DNA from: Spinellus fusiger
Taxonomy: Eukaryota > Mucoromycota > Mucoromycetes > Mucorales > Phycomycetaceae
Assembly (NCBI GenBank): GCA_025094145.1
Contig: JALLLS010000006.1
Span: 124,001 to 188,000 of the forward strand
Reading direction: 5' to 3'
Length of the DNA: 64,000 nucleotides
Below the pieces are notes generated by a model. The model was not told the DNA's origin, searched no databases, and saw nothing but the letters and a program-made list of their open reading frames with translations. A program made the translations under genes and the position numbers. Of the stretch, positions 24,001-35,519 are shown in pieces (position 1 is the stretch's first letter; each line of letters begins with the position of its first letter).

Positions 24001-25885
24001 GCATCTTATCATAGACACCAACCTAATAATAATAATAATAAACGCAACTATTTAGGTGTTTACTTTCTTCTAATAATGCTTACAAATGCAGGTCATTTTT
24101 TAAGGGAAGACTATTTTCTATAGCTATAAAGTATGCTATCACACGTCAGTCTCTTATAGCTATTTTAAATTGTCTCACCTGTTTCAATATCTAACAGATC
24201 GATCGTTCTATTTTTTATCAAGGTCAATATTCTTGCAATGTAACATAGTAAAGATGAGCATGTCTATGTATTTATGTTAAAGATATGATATAATCACAGT
24301 AATATTTATATTTTAGAAGGTTCGAAAATACCTTTGTAAAGAAACTGATCATATCTAAAAGTTGTGCTATAAAAGAAGAGTCGAGTGATTCTTTATGCTC
24401 TTGTAGAAAGATGACTAAGAGAAAACAGATATTATATTCTATTAAAACATAATAGGGTTCTTTCCATCCATTCTTTCATACTCGTAAGATGTAGCATATC
24501 TGTCTAATGAAGCGGGAAAATCCAGTCAATTAGCCTTCTTGGCTTGAAATGCTCTCACCTGAAAAGAATTCTTGCATAAAGAAAAGTCAAGCTGTTCAAA
24601 CACATGTAAAAACCATTCAAGCCCGCTTTTGGGTGAATTTGATTGAGAAATATCTCTCCCAATGATAATAGAGAGCTGAAACATAAATGATGTCTATGGA
24701 GATAGTAATGCTTCTGAGATATACTATTCAAGCCATTGATTGTACCTTTCAAAAGAAATAAAGAAATAAGAACTTACCTGTATCTCTTTTTCAGAAGAGG
24801 TTGAAATAATGTCTAAATCATCATCAACAGTTGCATGCACCTGTAAGCACCTGTACACAGAGAAGAGTCTACCTGCTGCTTTATCAAAAAGACCAGGGAC
24901 CTTGTGCCATTGACTTTTTCGTGCTGCCTGGATAGAATCAAAAGTTTAGGCTTGTTTTGTGTATTAAAGAGAAAGATGAAAAGAAAAGAAAAAAGTCAAT
25001 ATACCAGTTCAGCCATAAACATGTACATGTCCGGAGATCGTAAAAGATGTAACTCTCCTGTACCCTCTATCACTATAGCTGTACTGATGCTTCGTTTCAA
25101 CTATAAAATGTTATCCGATTGAACTGACATGAGATGACTATAGACAGTGAATAGTGATTTTACTTTGGATGCTTCTATAAAGGCTGATTCTGCCCTATCA
25201 TAGTTCCTGCAATCTGCAGTAAAAGATAAAATTTTAATTTCTTGTTTTACTCTACTGGTCTTACTTATCCATGCTTTGCCTACTTTTGTAGCCATTTCTA
25301 TCCATTTTAATATCTCTTATTATTGTCAAGAAGAATAGTAAATAGCAAATAGTAAATATTCAATTTCCAAACTAAACTATAGATCAAACATCACACACGT
25401 ATATCACTTATGTTCTTGGAGTGGGCATTGAATGACATTTTTATCATTTTGTAGCCAATAGCTCTTACTACCATCAGGCTTATACATGAGTCCCCTTTCT
25501 CATTTAATGTCCATAGCTACTTACACATGGCATATATTTCAGGTGCCTCGGGTATCTTGGAAGCAGTTTGAGATAATTCAATGGCTTTATTCCATAAGAT
25601 GGCACCTTGGAATGTGATTAATGTGCTGACACATTGCTCTTACCATTCTCCTCATAATCAGGGCTGTCAATACATGCACTCATCTTCTGATTAGAGTCTA
25701 CAGCCTCCACCATACAGAGAAGGCGACGTAGAAGAGGAAAAGCATATAGAAGTTCATACTGTTCAATTTGGAGTACTGCTTGTTTGACAAGGACTAAAAG
25801 ACATGCATATGATATTTCATTTCATGTTGATATTGAGAGGGTAATTACCTAATAACTCTACATTTAAACTAGGAGAAGAGTCCAT
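21006..25885 (-). CDS. SPO22/ZIP4/TEX11-like meiotic TPR protein (tentative)
   Basis: A long gene broken into many short exons by small introns. The first exon reads MDSSPSLNVELL (25885) and the last ends LLTGESMASD at 21006. Exons between splice plausibly and give tetratricopeptide-like helices, for example AILWNKAIELSQTA (about 25600), TADCRNYDRAESAFIEASKV (about 25180), SGLEWFLHVFEQLDFSL (about 24590), LAMCYLNVESPDQALDCLSEAL (about 23250) and QWCQIALRFLGHLENREE (about 21170). The LWN motif, the WL-type repeat and overall size match SPO22/ZIP4/TEX11, the synapsis and crossover scaffold. The sequence is diverged and I could not assemble every exon, so the family call rests on pattern. Another TPR protein remains possible. 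Its start lies about 120 bp from the LINE insertion. Confidence 0.55.
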
Positions 25886-25986
25886 TTTGATGTGTTTGTT
25901 TATCTCCAAGTTAATATTGATGAAAGACAAGACATTATATAATCTCTTTGATGCTTATTTATAGTAAATAGTGACAACTGTTGATA

Positions 25987-26003
25987 GTGTTGATTGGAAG
26001 CAG
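25987..26003. repeat. Left target-site duplication of the LINE
   Basis: GTGTTGATTGGAAGCAG here is repeated exactly at 31241-31257, directly after the LINE poly(A) tail. A 17-bp direct repeat with a poly(A) at one side is the mark of target-primed reverse transcription. Confidence 0.95.
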
Positions 26004-27323
26004 GCTCTTCCCGCTAAAAATTTGGACTCGCCAAGTGGTGCACATAGCCCACCCAACACACCTCATGGACCAAAACAACAGCGTAAAGCAATACCTTTTC
26101 CTTCTTACTCGGCAGCAGCCAAGTACAAGACTGTTCCTCTTACACCACCAGTGGACAATCTTACAAAGGCTCCAGCCTCATTACCCCGAGTCTGGCGTCA
26201 GGCTTCCAGCAAGAAGCCTTGTATCTATGATGTCACCAACACCAAAGTGACATCCTCTCAATTTTACAGGGAGGCCCGTAAAGCCTTCCTTATTGGTATA
26301 GGCTTGGCCATGGCCACCCATAAAGAAGGATCTCGGACGATCGTGGAGGTCATCCTTCAGTCTGAGGAGCACTGTGTTACTGCCTGTGAAGGTAGTGGCT
26401 TGGAAGTTGGAGGCAGTGTCTTCAAGGCCTACCCAGCTATCCCCGGTGACTGCAAAGTTACCAAGCTCTCCCTCAAAAACCTTCCTTTTGATGATACTGA
26501 GAGTGTGCGTGCAGGACTATTAGAATCCCTCACACCATATAGGAAGGTTCTGGAAGTAGGACTACATGTGGAGGAACATGGAGAGTGGTATCTAGGAAGG
26601 GGGTATGCTTTCCTGGCATGTACTGCCTCTCCAACGGTCAATTTTAAGCCATTGAGCCATAGAGTAGAGTGGTACGATGGTTCAAGTACGTTTTTTGCTA
26701 CGTGGCTGGATATGCCAGAGCACTGCTCCTACTGCCACAAAGAGGGCCATTCAAGAGAACGGTGCCCCACTCGCCCTAAACGGATATGTTATGGGTGTCA
26801 AGAAGAAGGACATGTAGCAGTCAATTGTCCTAGAAACAGAGATGACTTGGGCCGTAAGCGTCCTAAGGTCGTGCAGTCAGCACCCACCACAGAGCCTATT
26901 GAGCTCACTAAGAACACACCTGCCACCACCACCACCTCTCCCCTCACAGAGCAAGATAAAGGAAAAGAAGTGGAAAAGAAGGAAAAGGCCTTGGAAGGGA
27001 AGAGAGAGGTGAAAGCCTTAGAAGAAGATAAAGAGCATGAAGGGAATAAAAAAGATGAGGAAGGAGATGTCTCTGATGATAACATGGAGCACTTTGCTGA
27101 TGCCGTAGATAGGGCAGAAACCTCAATAACACTAACACTGGATACAGTCTCCCCAATCAGAACAGACAAGTCTCTTACAGATTTAGAGAAAACAAAGATA
27201 CTAGCCAAGACTCAGATTAAGAAAAAGGTTAAGACAGCCTTTAAGCATGCTCCATTGACACATACAAAGACCAGGAGTGGTCGCACTACTAAGACACCAA
27301 GCCGCTTAGGCATATATTTCTAA
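26004..27323 (+). pseudogene. LINE ORF1, gag-like protein with two CCHC zinc knuckles (5'-truncated)
   Basis: RNA-binding protein of the LINE ribonucleoprotein. A Pro-rich start region (PNTPHGPKQQRKAIPFPSYS) is followed by a folded part (about 26180-26690) and two zinc knuckles, CSYCHKEGHSRERC and CYGCQEEGHVAVNC, near 26725-26830. The tail is highly charged (Glu/Lys) and ends at 27323. There is no ATG before the LINE boundary; the frame extends into the target site by chance. The first internal ATG is near 26308, inside the folded part. Confidence 0.85.
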
Positions 27324-30300
27324 CAACCTTCTTAGGATCGGCAGCCTAAACTGTCGAAGTCTTGTCATGTCTTCTGATGCATCTTCTAGGCGAAGTCTTG
27401 TTCGTTTTTTACGAATGCAAGATCTTCATTTAGTGGCTCTTCAAGAGACAAATGCTTCTCCCAACTTTGTTCCCACTCTTGACCTTGAATTCCAAACCAC
27501 ATCTAGCCTGTGGTCTCAACACTGCGGCTTAGTGTCTTTGGATTCTTCAATATTACTTTCTCCTGTCCTTCCTTCTTTAGATTTGGATGGTCGTGCACTA
27601 CGGGCCACTGTCTCTCACTCTAACAATTTCTTTGATCCATTTGATCTTCTTGTCATCTATGCTCCAGCACAAGCTGGACCCAGGAAGACCTTTTTTCAAT
27701 CACTTCTACAACAATTGTCTGATCCACAAGAATCTGACGGTTTTAAACGCCTGGTCCTTGCTGGAGATTTCAATTATTCTTCTTCTTTCTTGTCTCCTGT
27801 TCGTGGTGTGCCTTCTTCTTGGATTAACACACTAGCATCTCACTTCCTGGACTGCCTTACAGCTCCAAATATGCTCCCTCTACCTACTTTTCGTCGAGCT
27901 ATTTCTAGTTCTTGCATCGATTATATCTTCTCATCCAACGACATGGCACCCTTTGTGCACTCTTCGAATGTGGAGTTTATCTCTTCTGCTTGGACAGACC
28001 ATGCTCTTCTTACCACAGTCTTTTCTTTTGGCCCGACACCTCATGGTAAAGGGATTTATCGTGCTAATCCAGCTTTGGCTGCAAAACCTGCTTTCCAGGA
28101 TAAACTTTCCTCTGTTTTGACGGATCTTTTTCCTCAGCTTAATGCTTTGGACACTCAGTGCTAGTGGGAAAGAGTAAAAGAGTCTGTTAGACAGACAGCT
28201 CAACAATTTGGTCGCAAGCAAGCTGCTTGGCGCCAACAGCAATTGAAATTGCTTCAACGCAAACGTAACCGTATTCTCCGCAACTATCGCTACACCTCTT
28301 ATCTCACTACTCTTCTTCCTCCTGTTGAGACACAGATTGCTGTGATCCAGCGAGAGATAATAGAGATTGCTGCTTTGAAGGCCGGAAAGCATTGGAGGGA
28401 ACATGGAGAGATGTCAGCAGGGTATCTGAAGCGCACTGTAACCACCAGGCAACAGCAGCGATCTATCCCTAGTCTTTGTCACCCCAATACCAACAACTTG
28501 TGCACCACTCCTAGCGAGAAAACTGAGGCTGTTCAGTACTTCTACAAACAATTGTACACTCCAGATCCAATTGAGGATACAGCCCTTGCTTCTGCATTAG
28601 AGGCTATCCCACATCATGCATCATACCAGCTACTGTTAGAGATAAGCTATGCGATCCATTCACTATGGATGATCTTTTGATAGGTGTTTCACACACACCA
28701 CGTCGAAGTAGTCCTGGCTCAGATGGAATTCCATATGAAATTCTTGCTCTCGTTGTTCAACATCACCTGTATGGCAATTTAGTCAGAGAAGTGTACAAAG
28801 ATGCTCTGGTGTCTGGTATCTTCCCTCCTAGTTGGCGTGATACAGTTATGGTACTTTTGCCCAAGACAGGTGATCTCTCTTTGCTTCGCAATTGGAGACC
28901 CATCTCTCTCATTAACGCAGACGCTAAAGTGTTCACTCGCTTGGTGAATGCACGTATCATTGGTAAATGTGGATCCTTGGTAAACCCCTGTCAGACTGGC
29001 TTTGTGCGTGGTAGGTTCATAGCTGACAATGGTATGATGGCACGACTGGTGATGGAAGATGCCCAGAGCTGTGGATCTTCTAGTATTGGTGTGATGATAG
29101 ATCAGGAAAAGGCGTACGACCGTGTTCACCCCCTATATCTATCTTCTGTTCTTCTTCGGTTTGGCTTTCCTCCCCAGTTAGTCAACTCTATCACAGCTCT
29201 CTTCTTTGGAACCAAGATTCGTGTTAATGTTAATGGGTTCTTATCCTTACCAATACCCCAAGACAGAGGCTTGCGTCAGGGTGATCCACTATCTCCTGTA
29301 CTGTTCAACTTGGCCTTTGAACCATTATTACGCTGTATCCTCAATGATCCTCAGTTCAATGGCTACTCTCTTGTTCACACCAACCCGCACTCTTTTGAGC
29401 CTATTCCTGCTTCTGTCAAACTATTGGCCTATGCTGATGATGCCCTGATTTTTCTTAAAGATCAGCAGGACTTGAATAGACTGCAATTACATTTGGATCT
29501 CTACAGTAAGGCGTCTAATGCGAAAATCAATTTTGCAAAGACTCAAGCCTTTTCTCTTTCTGGTGCATCTTTGCCCTCTTGGCAACCTGCTCTTGAACAG
29601 CATGGTATGACCAGTTGGCACGACAGACATTCTACTCATCCATTGATTTATGTTGGGTTCCCACTGTATACTTCTTTGGCTCAGAGAGATGTGTTCTGCA
29701 CTCGACTGCTGGATACTATCAGTACGGCATGTCAGATCCATTCACAACGTCAGCTGTCTGTTCTTGGTAGAGCAACTGTTATGAATACTCTTATTCTTTC
29801 GAGGGCATGGCATGTTCTCAGGGTGATCCCTGTTTCTAAGCTTTTCTTTCGTCGACTTCAGTCAATTATCTCTTCTTTTCTTCAACGCCGCATGTTTCCT
29901 GTTGTTCGTTACTCTTTTCTTACTGCACCCAAGGGTAAAGGAGGATTGGGTATATTGGATCCACCTAGACAGCAATTAGCACTGCAATGGCGTTGGCTTG
30001 CACCTCTACTTTCACCTCGTGCCAGTGGCTCCTTTGCTACTGTTTATATCAGACATGTTCTTCAGTCTCTGTGCAATGTTGGTGACTATCTTATCCCACT
30101 TTTCTTTCCGTCTTCTCGCCCTTTCTTTTTGCAAAATGGCCTCAATTCTCTAGCCACTTTGCTTAAAGCCATGGATGCCTTGCCCCGGTCTCTCTTTGAT
30201 TGTTCTCTGTCACCAACCACATGCTTGACTTTACCATTGAAGGATGTTTGGCAAGTAAACTCAGAGACATTTAAAGACTCTCCTGGATACCGAAAACTTC

Positions 30301-31106
30301 TGGTCAAAGATGCATTTTTCTTTGATCCATCTCTACAGGGACTTCGATGGAAGCCAGTAGCAGATTTACAAGTAGCCTCCCGCTTGATTCACCGTCTTCG
30401 TCGTGCCCATGCTAGAAGGAAAATTCTCTTAGCTGCTCTGCTAGTGAGATGTTGTCTTCCTCCCCTGACGGTTGATTCTGATGAACATAGACCAGGGATC
30501 TACGATCTTTGCCCAGTGGTGAGCTGCCTGAAATTAGGAAATATTCCTATTCACAAACTGAGCTCTCGCTCTTTCCGTCGCCTGGCTCTGCCTGCTCAAG
30601 CAGTTCCTTCCTTCAGCCATCCTCTCACAGCAATACAGTGGAAGGACTTCTGGCACTTTCAAATACAACACTCGGCGCGCAATGTGTGGTTTCGCCTACT
30701 TCATGGTAAACTACCTTGCCGCCAACGACTCCACTCTCTTGTTCCTGCAGTTTTTGCTTCCAGCTCTTGTCCCTTGTGCAACCACCCTGAAGATCCTCTT
30801 CACTTCTTATTCCAATGCCCACCCAAGTGGCAGGTTTGGTTTGATGTCTGGTCGTCTCAATTTGGACATGCACCTACCTTCTTAACCATTTCCGATGCTC
30901 TTTTTGCATTATCTTTTCCATACGAGAATGCACATGAGTCTATGTACTCTTGCCAAATCATCAGTTCAATTTTACTAGCCATTTGGAGAGCCCATTGGAG
31001 ACTTATTTTTGATGATGAGCCTTTTCTACCCCCTGTGGTAGCCCAACGTGCAGTCTCTTTGGTGACTACTCTGGCAGAAGAGCAAGAGCTAGACAGTTAT
31101 CAGTAG
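27310..31106 (+). pseudogene. LINE ORF2, APE endonuclease and reverse transcriptase (stop and frameshift)
   Basis: It nicks target DNA and copies the element's RNA. The frame opens at 27310, overlapping the end of ORF1, and reads LLRIGSLNCRS, with the conserved endonuclease Asn, before the first ATG at 27367; LALQETN-type (VALQETNAS) and LAGDFNY motifs follow. A TAG at 28162 interrupts the frame, and near 28640-28665 the frame shifts to the one that carries the RT: RRSSPGSDGIPYEIL, FRRG-like LRQGDPLSPVLFN and the active site YADD (LLAYADDALIF, about 29430). The C-terminus holds the CPLCNHPEDPLHFLFQCP zinc motif. No RNase H domain is seen. Two lesions make this copy inactive unless they are sequence errors. 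Confidence 0.9.
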
Positions 31107-31240
31107 TTGTTTTATTTTATTTTGTTTCCTTTTATTTTGTCCTTTATAGATATATCCTTTTCTCTCGCCCTCCTCCCTCCTTCTGATAGGTTGTGCGTGT
31201 AAATAAAATTGAAGTCAGTGACTTCCATACAAAAAAAAAA

Positions 31241-31257
31241 GTGTTGATTGGAAGCAG
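31241..31257. repeat. Right target-site duplication of the LINE
   Basis: Exact repeat of 25987-26003, immediately after ten A residues. Confidence 0.95.
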
Positions 31258-31344
31258 TCCTGTTACAGACTGTTTAGCATGTAGCTGTTATCCTCATTAT
31301 TAATGATTGCTATGAGTTATGAGTTATTTGTTACTAGATATTAT

Positions 31345-31430
31345 AATATCCTTTTGCATGAAAAAATTCAATAAGACACACTTCATCATCACTTTTTAGG
31401 TAGTTTACCTGTATCATGGGTTTCCGTCAG
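31345..31430 (-). ncRNA. Candidate 3' guide-RNA (omega-RNA-like) region of the Fanzor element
   Basis: This non-coding stretch follows the Fanzor stop codon. It is shared with the decayed copy at about 830-915, including a splice-donor-like CAGGTAA block, AAAAGTG and ACACACTTC segments. Fanzor guide RNAs are known to come from the element end just downstream of, or overlapping, the nuclease 3' end. Conservation beyond the stop in two copies is what one would expect, but no structure was computed and shared ancestry of the elements could explain the match. Confidence 0.35.
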
Positions 31431-33745
31431 TTAGTCAACCGAGGCTCCAGCGATAACTGGGGAGGAGAAGGATGGAGATGAACCAGAAGGCTTGGACCTT
31501 TTCTTAGTTTTAGGTGTATCTTTGTAATCATGCTTTCTTTTGTTATATCTACAAAAGCGCTCTGGATGGGTGCCATTTTCCCTTTGAGACATTAGAATAT
31601 GTCTAAAGTTCAATGTAGCAGCTAGATCACGATTCCAAAGCCTCAATGTCTTGTCTTTCATACAATTTTGGTTTGAACACCTATTTGAAGAGAGAGAAGG
31701 ATGAGTCTTATTTTGATATAGAGTTAAGAAGAAATGACCTGAGAAGACCATGACATTTAACTTTGGGCATTTTTGTTCGTTGATAGGGCCTGGGGTTCTT
31801 GACATGTTTAAATGCTTCCAAAGGTGAGTACTTGCACTCAGGACACAGACTCGATGTTTTGAATTCATTGATAAGATAGAGTTTGAATCCTTCTTTCTTC
31901 AACATCCTCCGCATGCCTTTTCCCTTTATTGGTTCATGGAACTTCATATTTGTGCTTGACCAGTCGCCCAAGATCAACACCGGATCTTCTCCAAACTTGA
32001 CTCTCAAGTTTCGGGCTAGTCGTTTATCAGACTGCAATCTATTGATATGACTCGATAGCTTCATCTTTCGAAATGGTAGTAGAGATTGTTTCTTAATGGG
32101 AGAATTGGCACTTGAGGGGCCTTTTTCTTTGATACCACTGTCTTTTGTTTGCCCATTATCATCCTTCATTGTTTCATTGCCGTAATGCAATATCAAGTCC
32201 TCTGATACACTGCTTTTGTTTGTATATAGTTAATGAATTCCTGGAGTTTTACTGTTGAGGCAGGAACTTGACCAAGTTTGTCTTCCAGTCTTTGGATGGA
32301 TGGAGGCTTGAGGTTCTGTCGAAGCTTCTTGAAATGGATTGACTTTGTTTCTTTGGCTCGTTGATTACGTGTATACCTGTAGATGGATTTATTATCGGAT
32401 GTACTGTTTTCTTGCATACAGAATAATAGGTCTCGACGACCCGGATCGATGAGTACACATCTGTCTTTTGTCTCTGCTAATGCAGCTTGAGATATCTCTT
32501 CAATAGACTCAATGTGATCCTCATCAATAAGTGCTTTGCGACTACCACCCGAGGAACGTCTCGACATAAAGTTTTGCTTGATCACCGACACTGCCACACC
32601 ATCGGTTTCTATTGTACCTTGGAATATCATTGACCTATCTATACCTTGACTTTTGAACACATTTGATTTTAGATTGACGACTTGACCCCAAAGATCAAAC
32701 TTTTCGCCCGTGTAGCTTTTTTTTTTCAAGATATGGTGGTTGAGTATCTTAGTATCTATCGTAATGTGAGAGGGAATGAAACTTTTACGAAGTGGGAAGC
32801 AACTAAAGGATTTGTTTCCATTCTCTTCACATAGTTGGGCCAGCGTAGCAAATGCGTACATGTGCTTGGTTGGATTGGCTTTAACATCATAATAGATGGA
32901 GTTTTTAGCAAATTTATAACTGGGAGGATAGCAGGATAGCAGTTCTTGTACTTGGCTAATGGCCTTTTTGTTCAAGAAATCTATGGGTGCATTGGGAACA
33001 GTCTTTGTCGAAATGTCTAGTTTAATTTGCATGCACACATCCAACACATTTAATCTAATAACATTTGCAATAGCCTCCTCAGAATAGTTTTTGGTTTTCA
33101 TGGCATGGGTCAATGTGGCAATTCTTTCTTTTTGTCGCAGGATGATGTTGAAGAACATTCTAAGACGATTCCCAAATTGAGACACAATATTATTGGTGTA
33201 GGATGTGTGTATCTTGGTGCTTTCATAAATGGAGATTTGTTGAGCATTGGTTATTTTGATTGGAGTGTAGGATGCATATTGGCAGTAGTCATTCTTCAGA
33301 GGGTTGATCTTCTCTCTTATTTGACGCACCTTGGGTGTGAGACGTGTTTTACCGGAAGCACTACCCTCTCTGATTTGCCTATCAATGAGTGACAAAAATA
33401 CCTCACGGAAGAAATCCTTAGTTATGCAATCATTCAAAGAAGATCTATCTTCATTTTCGAGTAGATGGATCAATATATACTTAGAGAACGCATATGTGTG
33501 AGAAACAATGGTATCGATGTTATGGACTAGATATTGTAAAACAGTTGAATATTCAGAACTCCAAGCAGTATCACGTAAAGATGTCTTGATTGTCATTATT
33601 CTGGCATGATTTGCACCCAAAGAACTTGCTATAGGCTCTTCATCAGTCTATTATAAAAATCAAACACATGTAATAATCCTAGGTTGAATCTATAAGCATG
33701 TTGTATCTTCTTTACTTCATTAACATCTTGTTGAGTGTGTAGCAT
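31431..33745 (-). CDS. Fanzor nuclease (eukaryotic TnpB-like, RuvC fold), one frameshift
   Basis: RNA-guided DNA endonuclease family of eukaryotic transposons. Proposed exons on the minus strand are 33745-33716 (MLHTQQDVNE), 33647-31739 and 31680-31431, about 700 residues. RuvC-I is LIDPGRRDLLF (Asp near 32446), RuvC-II is INEFKTSSLCPEC (Glu near 31866) and RuvC-III is LWNRDLAATLN (Asp near 31627). The zinc ribbon is made by CPEC and KCHGLLRCSNQNC, and its second half appears only after removing the 58-nt intron 31738-31681. A basic, NLS-like C-terminus (KRKHDYKDTPKTKKRSK) follows. A stop at 32193-32195 sits beside an open frame restarting near 32205 (SEDLILHYGNE), so a single 1-nt indel breaks the frame between RuvC-I and RuvC-II. 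All three catalytic residues survive. The gene lies just beyond the LINE. Confidence 0.88.
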
Positions 33746-34850
33746 CTTTAGTTCAGAAAGAATAGATAGAAATGCAGTGAAAAAGAGGAAATAAATAGTT
33801 ATTTTATTAGGAACACTGAGTAGTGTCAGCTATTATTTATCATCCATTGATGTTATGGTGTTGTCAATAGCTTCTTAGGCTCAAAGGTATTGGTTTAGTT
33901 AACGTACAATTAACTTTGCTCTTTTTTATTCAACTTGTTTGTTATTCTTTTATACTTCTTTTATACTTTAATGATTGTTACAGATAGAAGAACTTCAAGG
34001 AAATCACCACCAAAAGACATACATTCTAATGCAGGCTGTTGTACTTTTATATTATCTCTAAAAGATCTATCAACTGTATTAAATACGCTACGACTTAGAT
34101 GCTTTATTCAATACCATTGATTCTGTGGCTGTTTTATTTATTTATTTATAAACTGTTAAATGTTAACCTCTCGTTTGTTTAATAAATCGGGTCTGAGGTA
34201 ACAGCATCCTGTACACCACTCAATATATCTCTTCTCAATGTGTCTTGGTTGTGCCGTATATAATTCAGACAACCTTGTTCAATGTTAGTATACTCTATAC
34301 TGATAAAGAGGCTTTCCAAATAAATGCAAGTGATTTAGTTCTATGTACATCGATCTGAAGCAGTAGTGTTTTAGTGTGCTTCTCTTGACATTTTGGTCAT
34401 TGACTGAGCATTTTTTTATAGTCCAACCTAACTGTCCTGTAAGAAGAAAAAAGTACTTAGCTCGTAGGATTATGACTGATTCATCTCACTCATTCTTTGC
34501 AGTATGCTGGCATCTCTTGGTCATATTACAATGTCTCTACTTTCTGTTTGGTATCTATTATTATTTAGACAGTTACAATGACTTTTGTGCAAATGACCCT
34601 ATTCATAACAGCCTGTATATCAATTTTGAAGAGGGTTCACTCAAATAATACTATTGGGTACATAAATTGGATCAACATACTTGTTCAAGAAAGTGCGAAT
34701 ACAGCCACACTCAATTGAATTGAATACCTTTAAATATAAATATCAGGACGAAATAGATAGGACATGCTCAACATCAAATAAAACACTTTACATATGATCT
34801 ATAAGCTTCACACTTAAGCTCAACAAAGCTTAATATATTTAGTTATAGAA
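33746..34850. other. Intergenic, upstream flank of the Fanzor gene
   Basis: No gene or terminal repeat recognised. If the Fanzor element has a defined right end it should lie here, but I could not identify it. Confidence 0.4.
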
Positions 34851-34854
34851 AATG

Positions 34855-35340
34855 AAATAATAATAATACAGTTAATACTTTGTATGGCCTTCTTTGGCAT
34901 CAATAACAGCCTGGCATCTGTCTGTCATACTCTGAACCTATCGTTGTGCAAGTTCAATACCACCTTTCTATATTGATAATAGATACCCTTCTTTCTTCAA
35001 TACATATTTCCAAGGCGTATCAGACATGTTCAATTGAGTTCAAGTCAGGGATTTGTGTAGGCTAGTAATCAAAGAACCCTAATTTGATGTGTCTTTTTTC
35101 ACCCTCTAGCATGGGCCCCAGTATGACAGCTAGCACTCTTTTATTGTAACAGAAACTCGCTGTTATTCTTTATGGTGCAATTCAATGAACCAAAGGATGG
35201 AACTCACTAACTAAAACAATGTATTCGTCTTGGTTTACAGTGCCATCAACAACGACTAATGAGCCAAATCCATTAGCCTAATAGCAACTCTAAAATATCA
35301 CATCATCACCACCAAACTACATTGCTGGAACAATAGGATT
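34855..35340 (-). pseudogene. Tc1/mariner transposase C-terminal remnant
   Basis: The minus strand gives a Tc1-type end (MTDRCQAVIDAKEGHTKY, about 34870-34935) and, further in, the usual 'NSIEHV...' region after the D-P-D-L-N block in mutated form near 35030-35070. Stops and frameshifts are common and only the C-terminal half is recognisable. The same last exon-like tail occurs in the copy at 46.2 kb, but the sequences differ, so these are separate families or old copies. Confidence 0.65.
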
Positions 35341-35519
35341 ATATATTGTTCTCTAACTATTTTAATGACACAGGCATCTCTATTGCTCTTTTTCATAATA
35401 CTCTAATTCAGTCTCCTGCGTTACACAAAGTCCATGATGTTCTTGGATCACGTGACCATTCAGAACCACACCCAAGCCACCGTTTTTCACTGCAGGCCTG
35501 CTTGTTTTCTTTCCTTGAT

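Larger units (their letters stand above)
26004..31240 (+). mobile_element. Non-LTR retrotransposon (LINE), 5'-truncated, with TSD and poly(A)
   Basis: The element contains a gag-like ORF1, an APE-endonuclease/reverse-transcriptase ORF2, a 3' UTR with T-rich tracts and an A10 tail ending at 31240, enclosed by a perfect 17-bp direct repeat. The 5' end falls inside ORF1, which has no ATG of its own and reads through into flanking DNA, so the copy is truncated. ORF2 has one in-frame stop and one frameshift. The uninterrupted TSD and long open frames point to a rather recent insertion. The overall layout, with an APE domain, no RNase H and a C-terminal zinc motif, fits the L1/Tx1-like group, but the clade was not tested. 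Confidence 0.95.

Noticed and set aside
32190..32260. An intron that would repair the Fanzor frame break
   Set aside because: Possible donors and acceptors here give the wrong phase or introns of about 40 nt that remove conserved residues; a 1-nt indel explains the break better.
35346..35519. N-terminal extension of uL11m as a mitochondrial presequence
   Set aside because: The frame is open by chance and overlaps the Tc1 remnant side; fungal L11m proteins start at the equivalent of the ATG at 35520.
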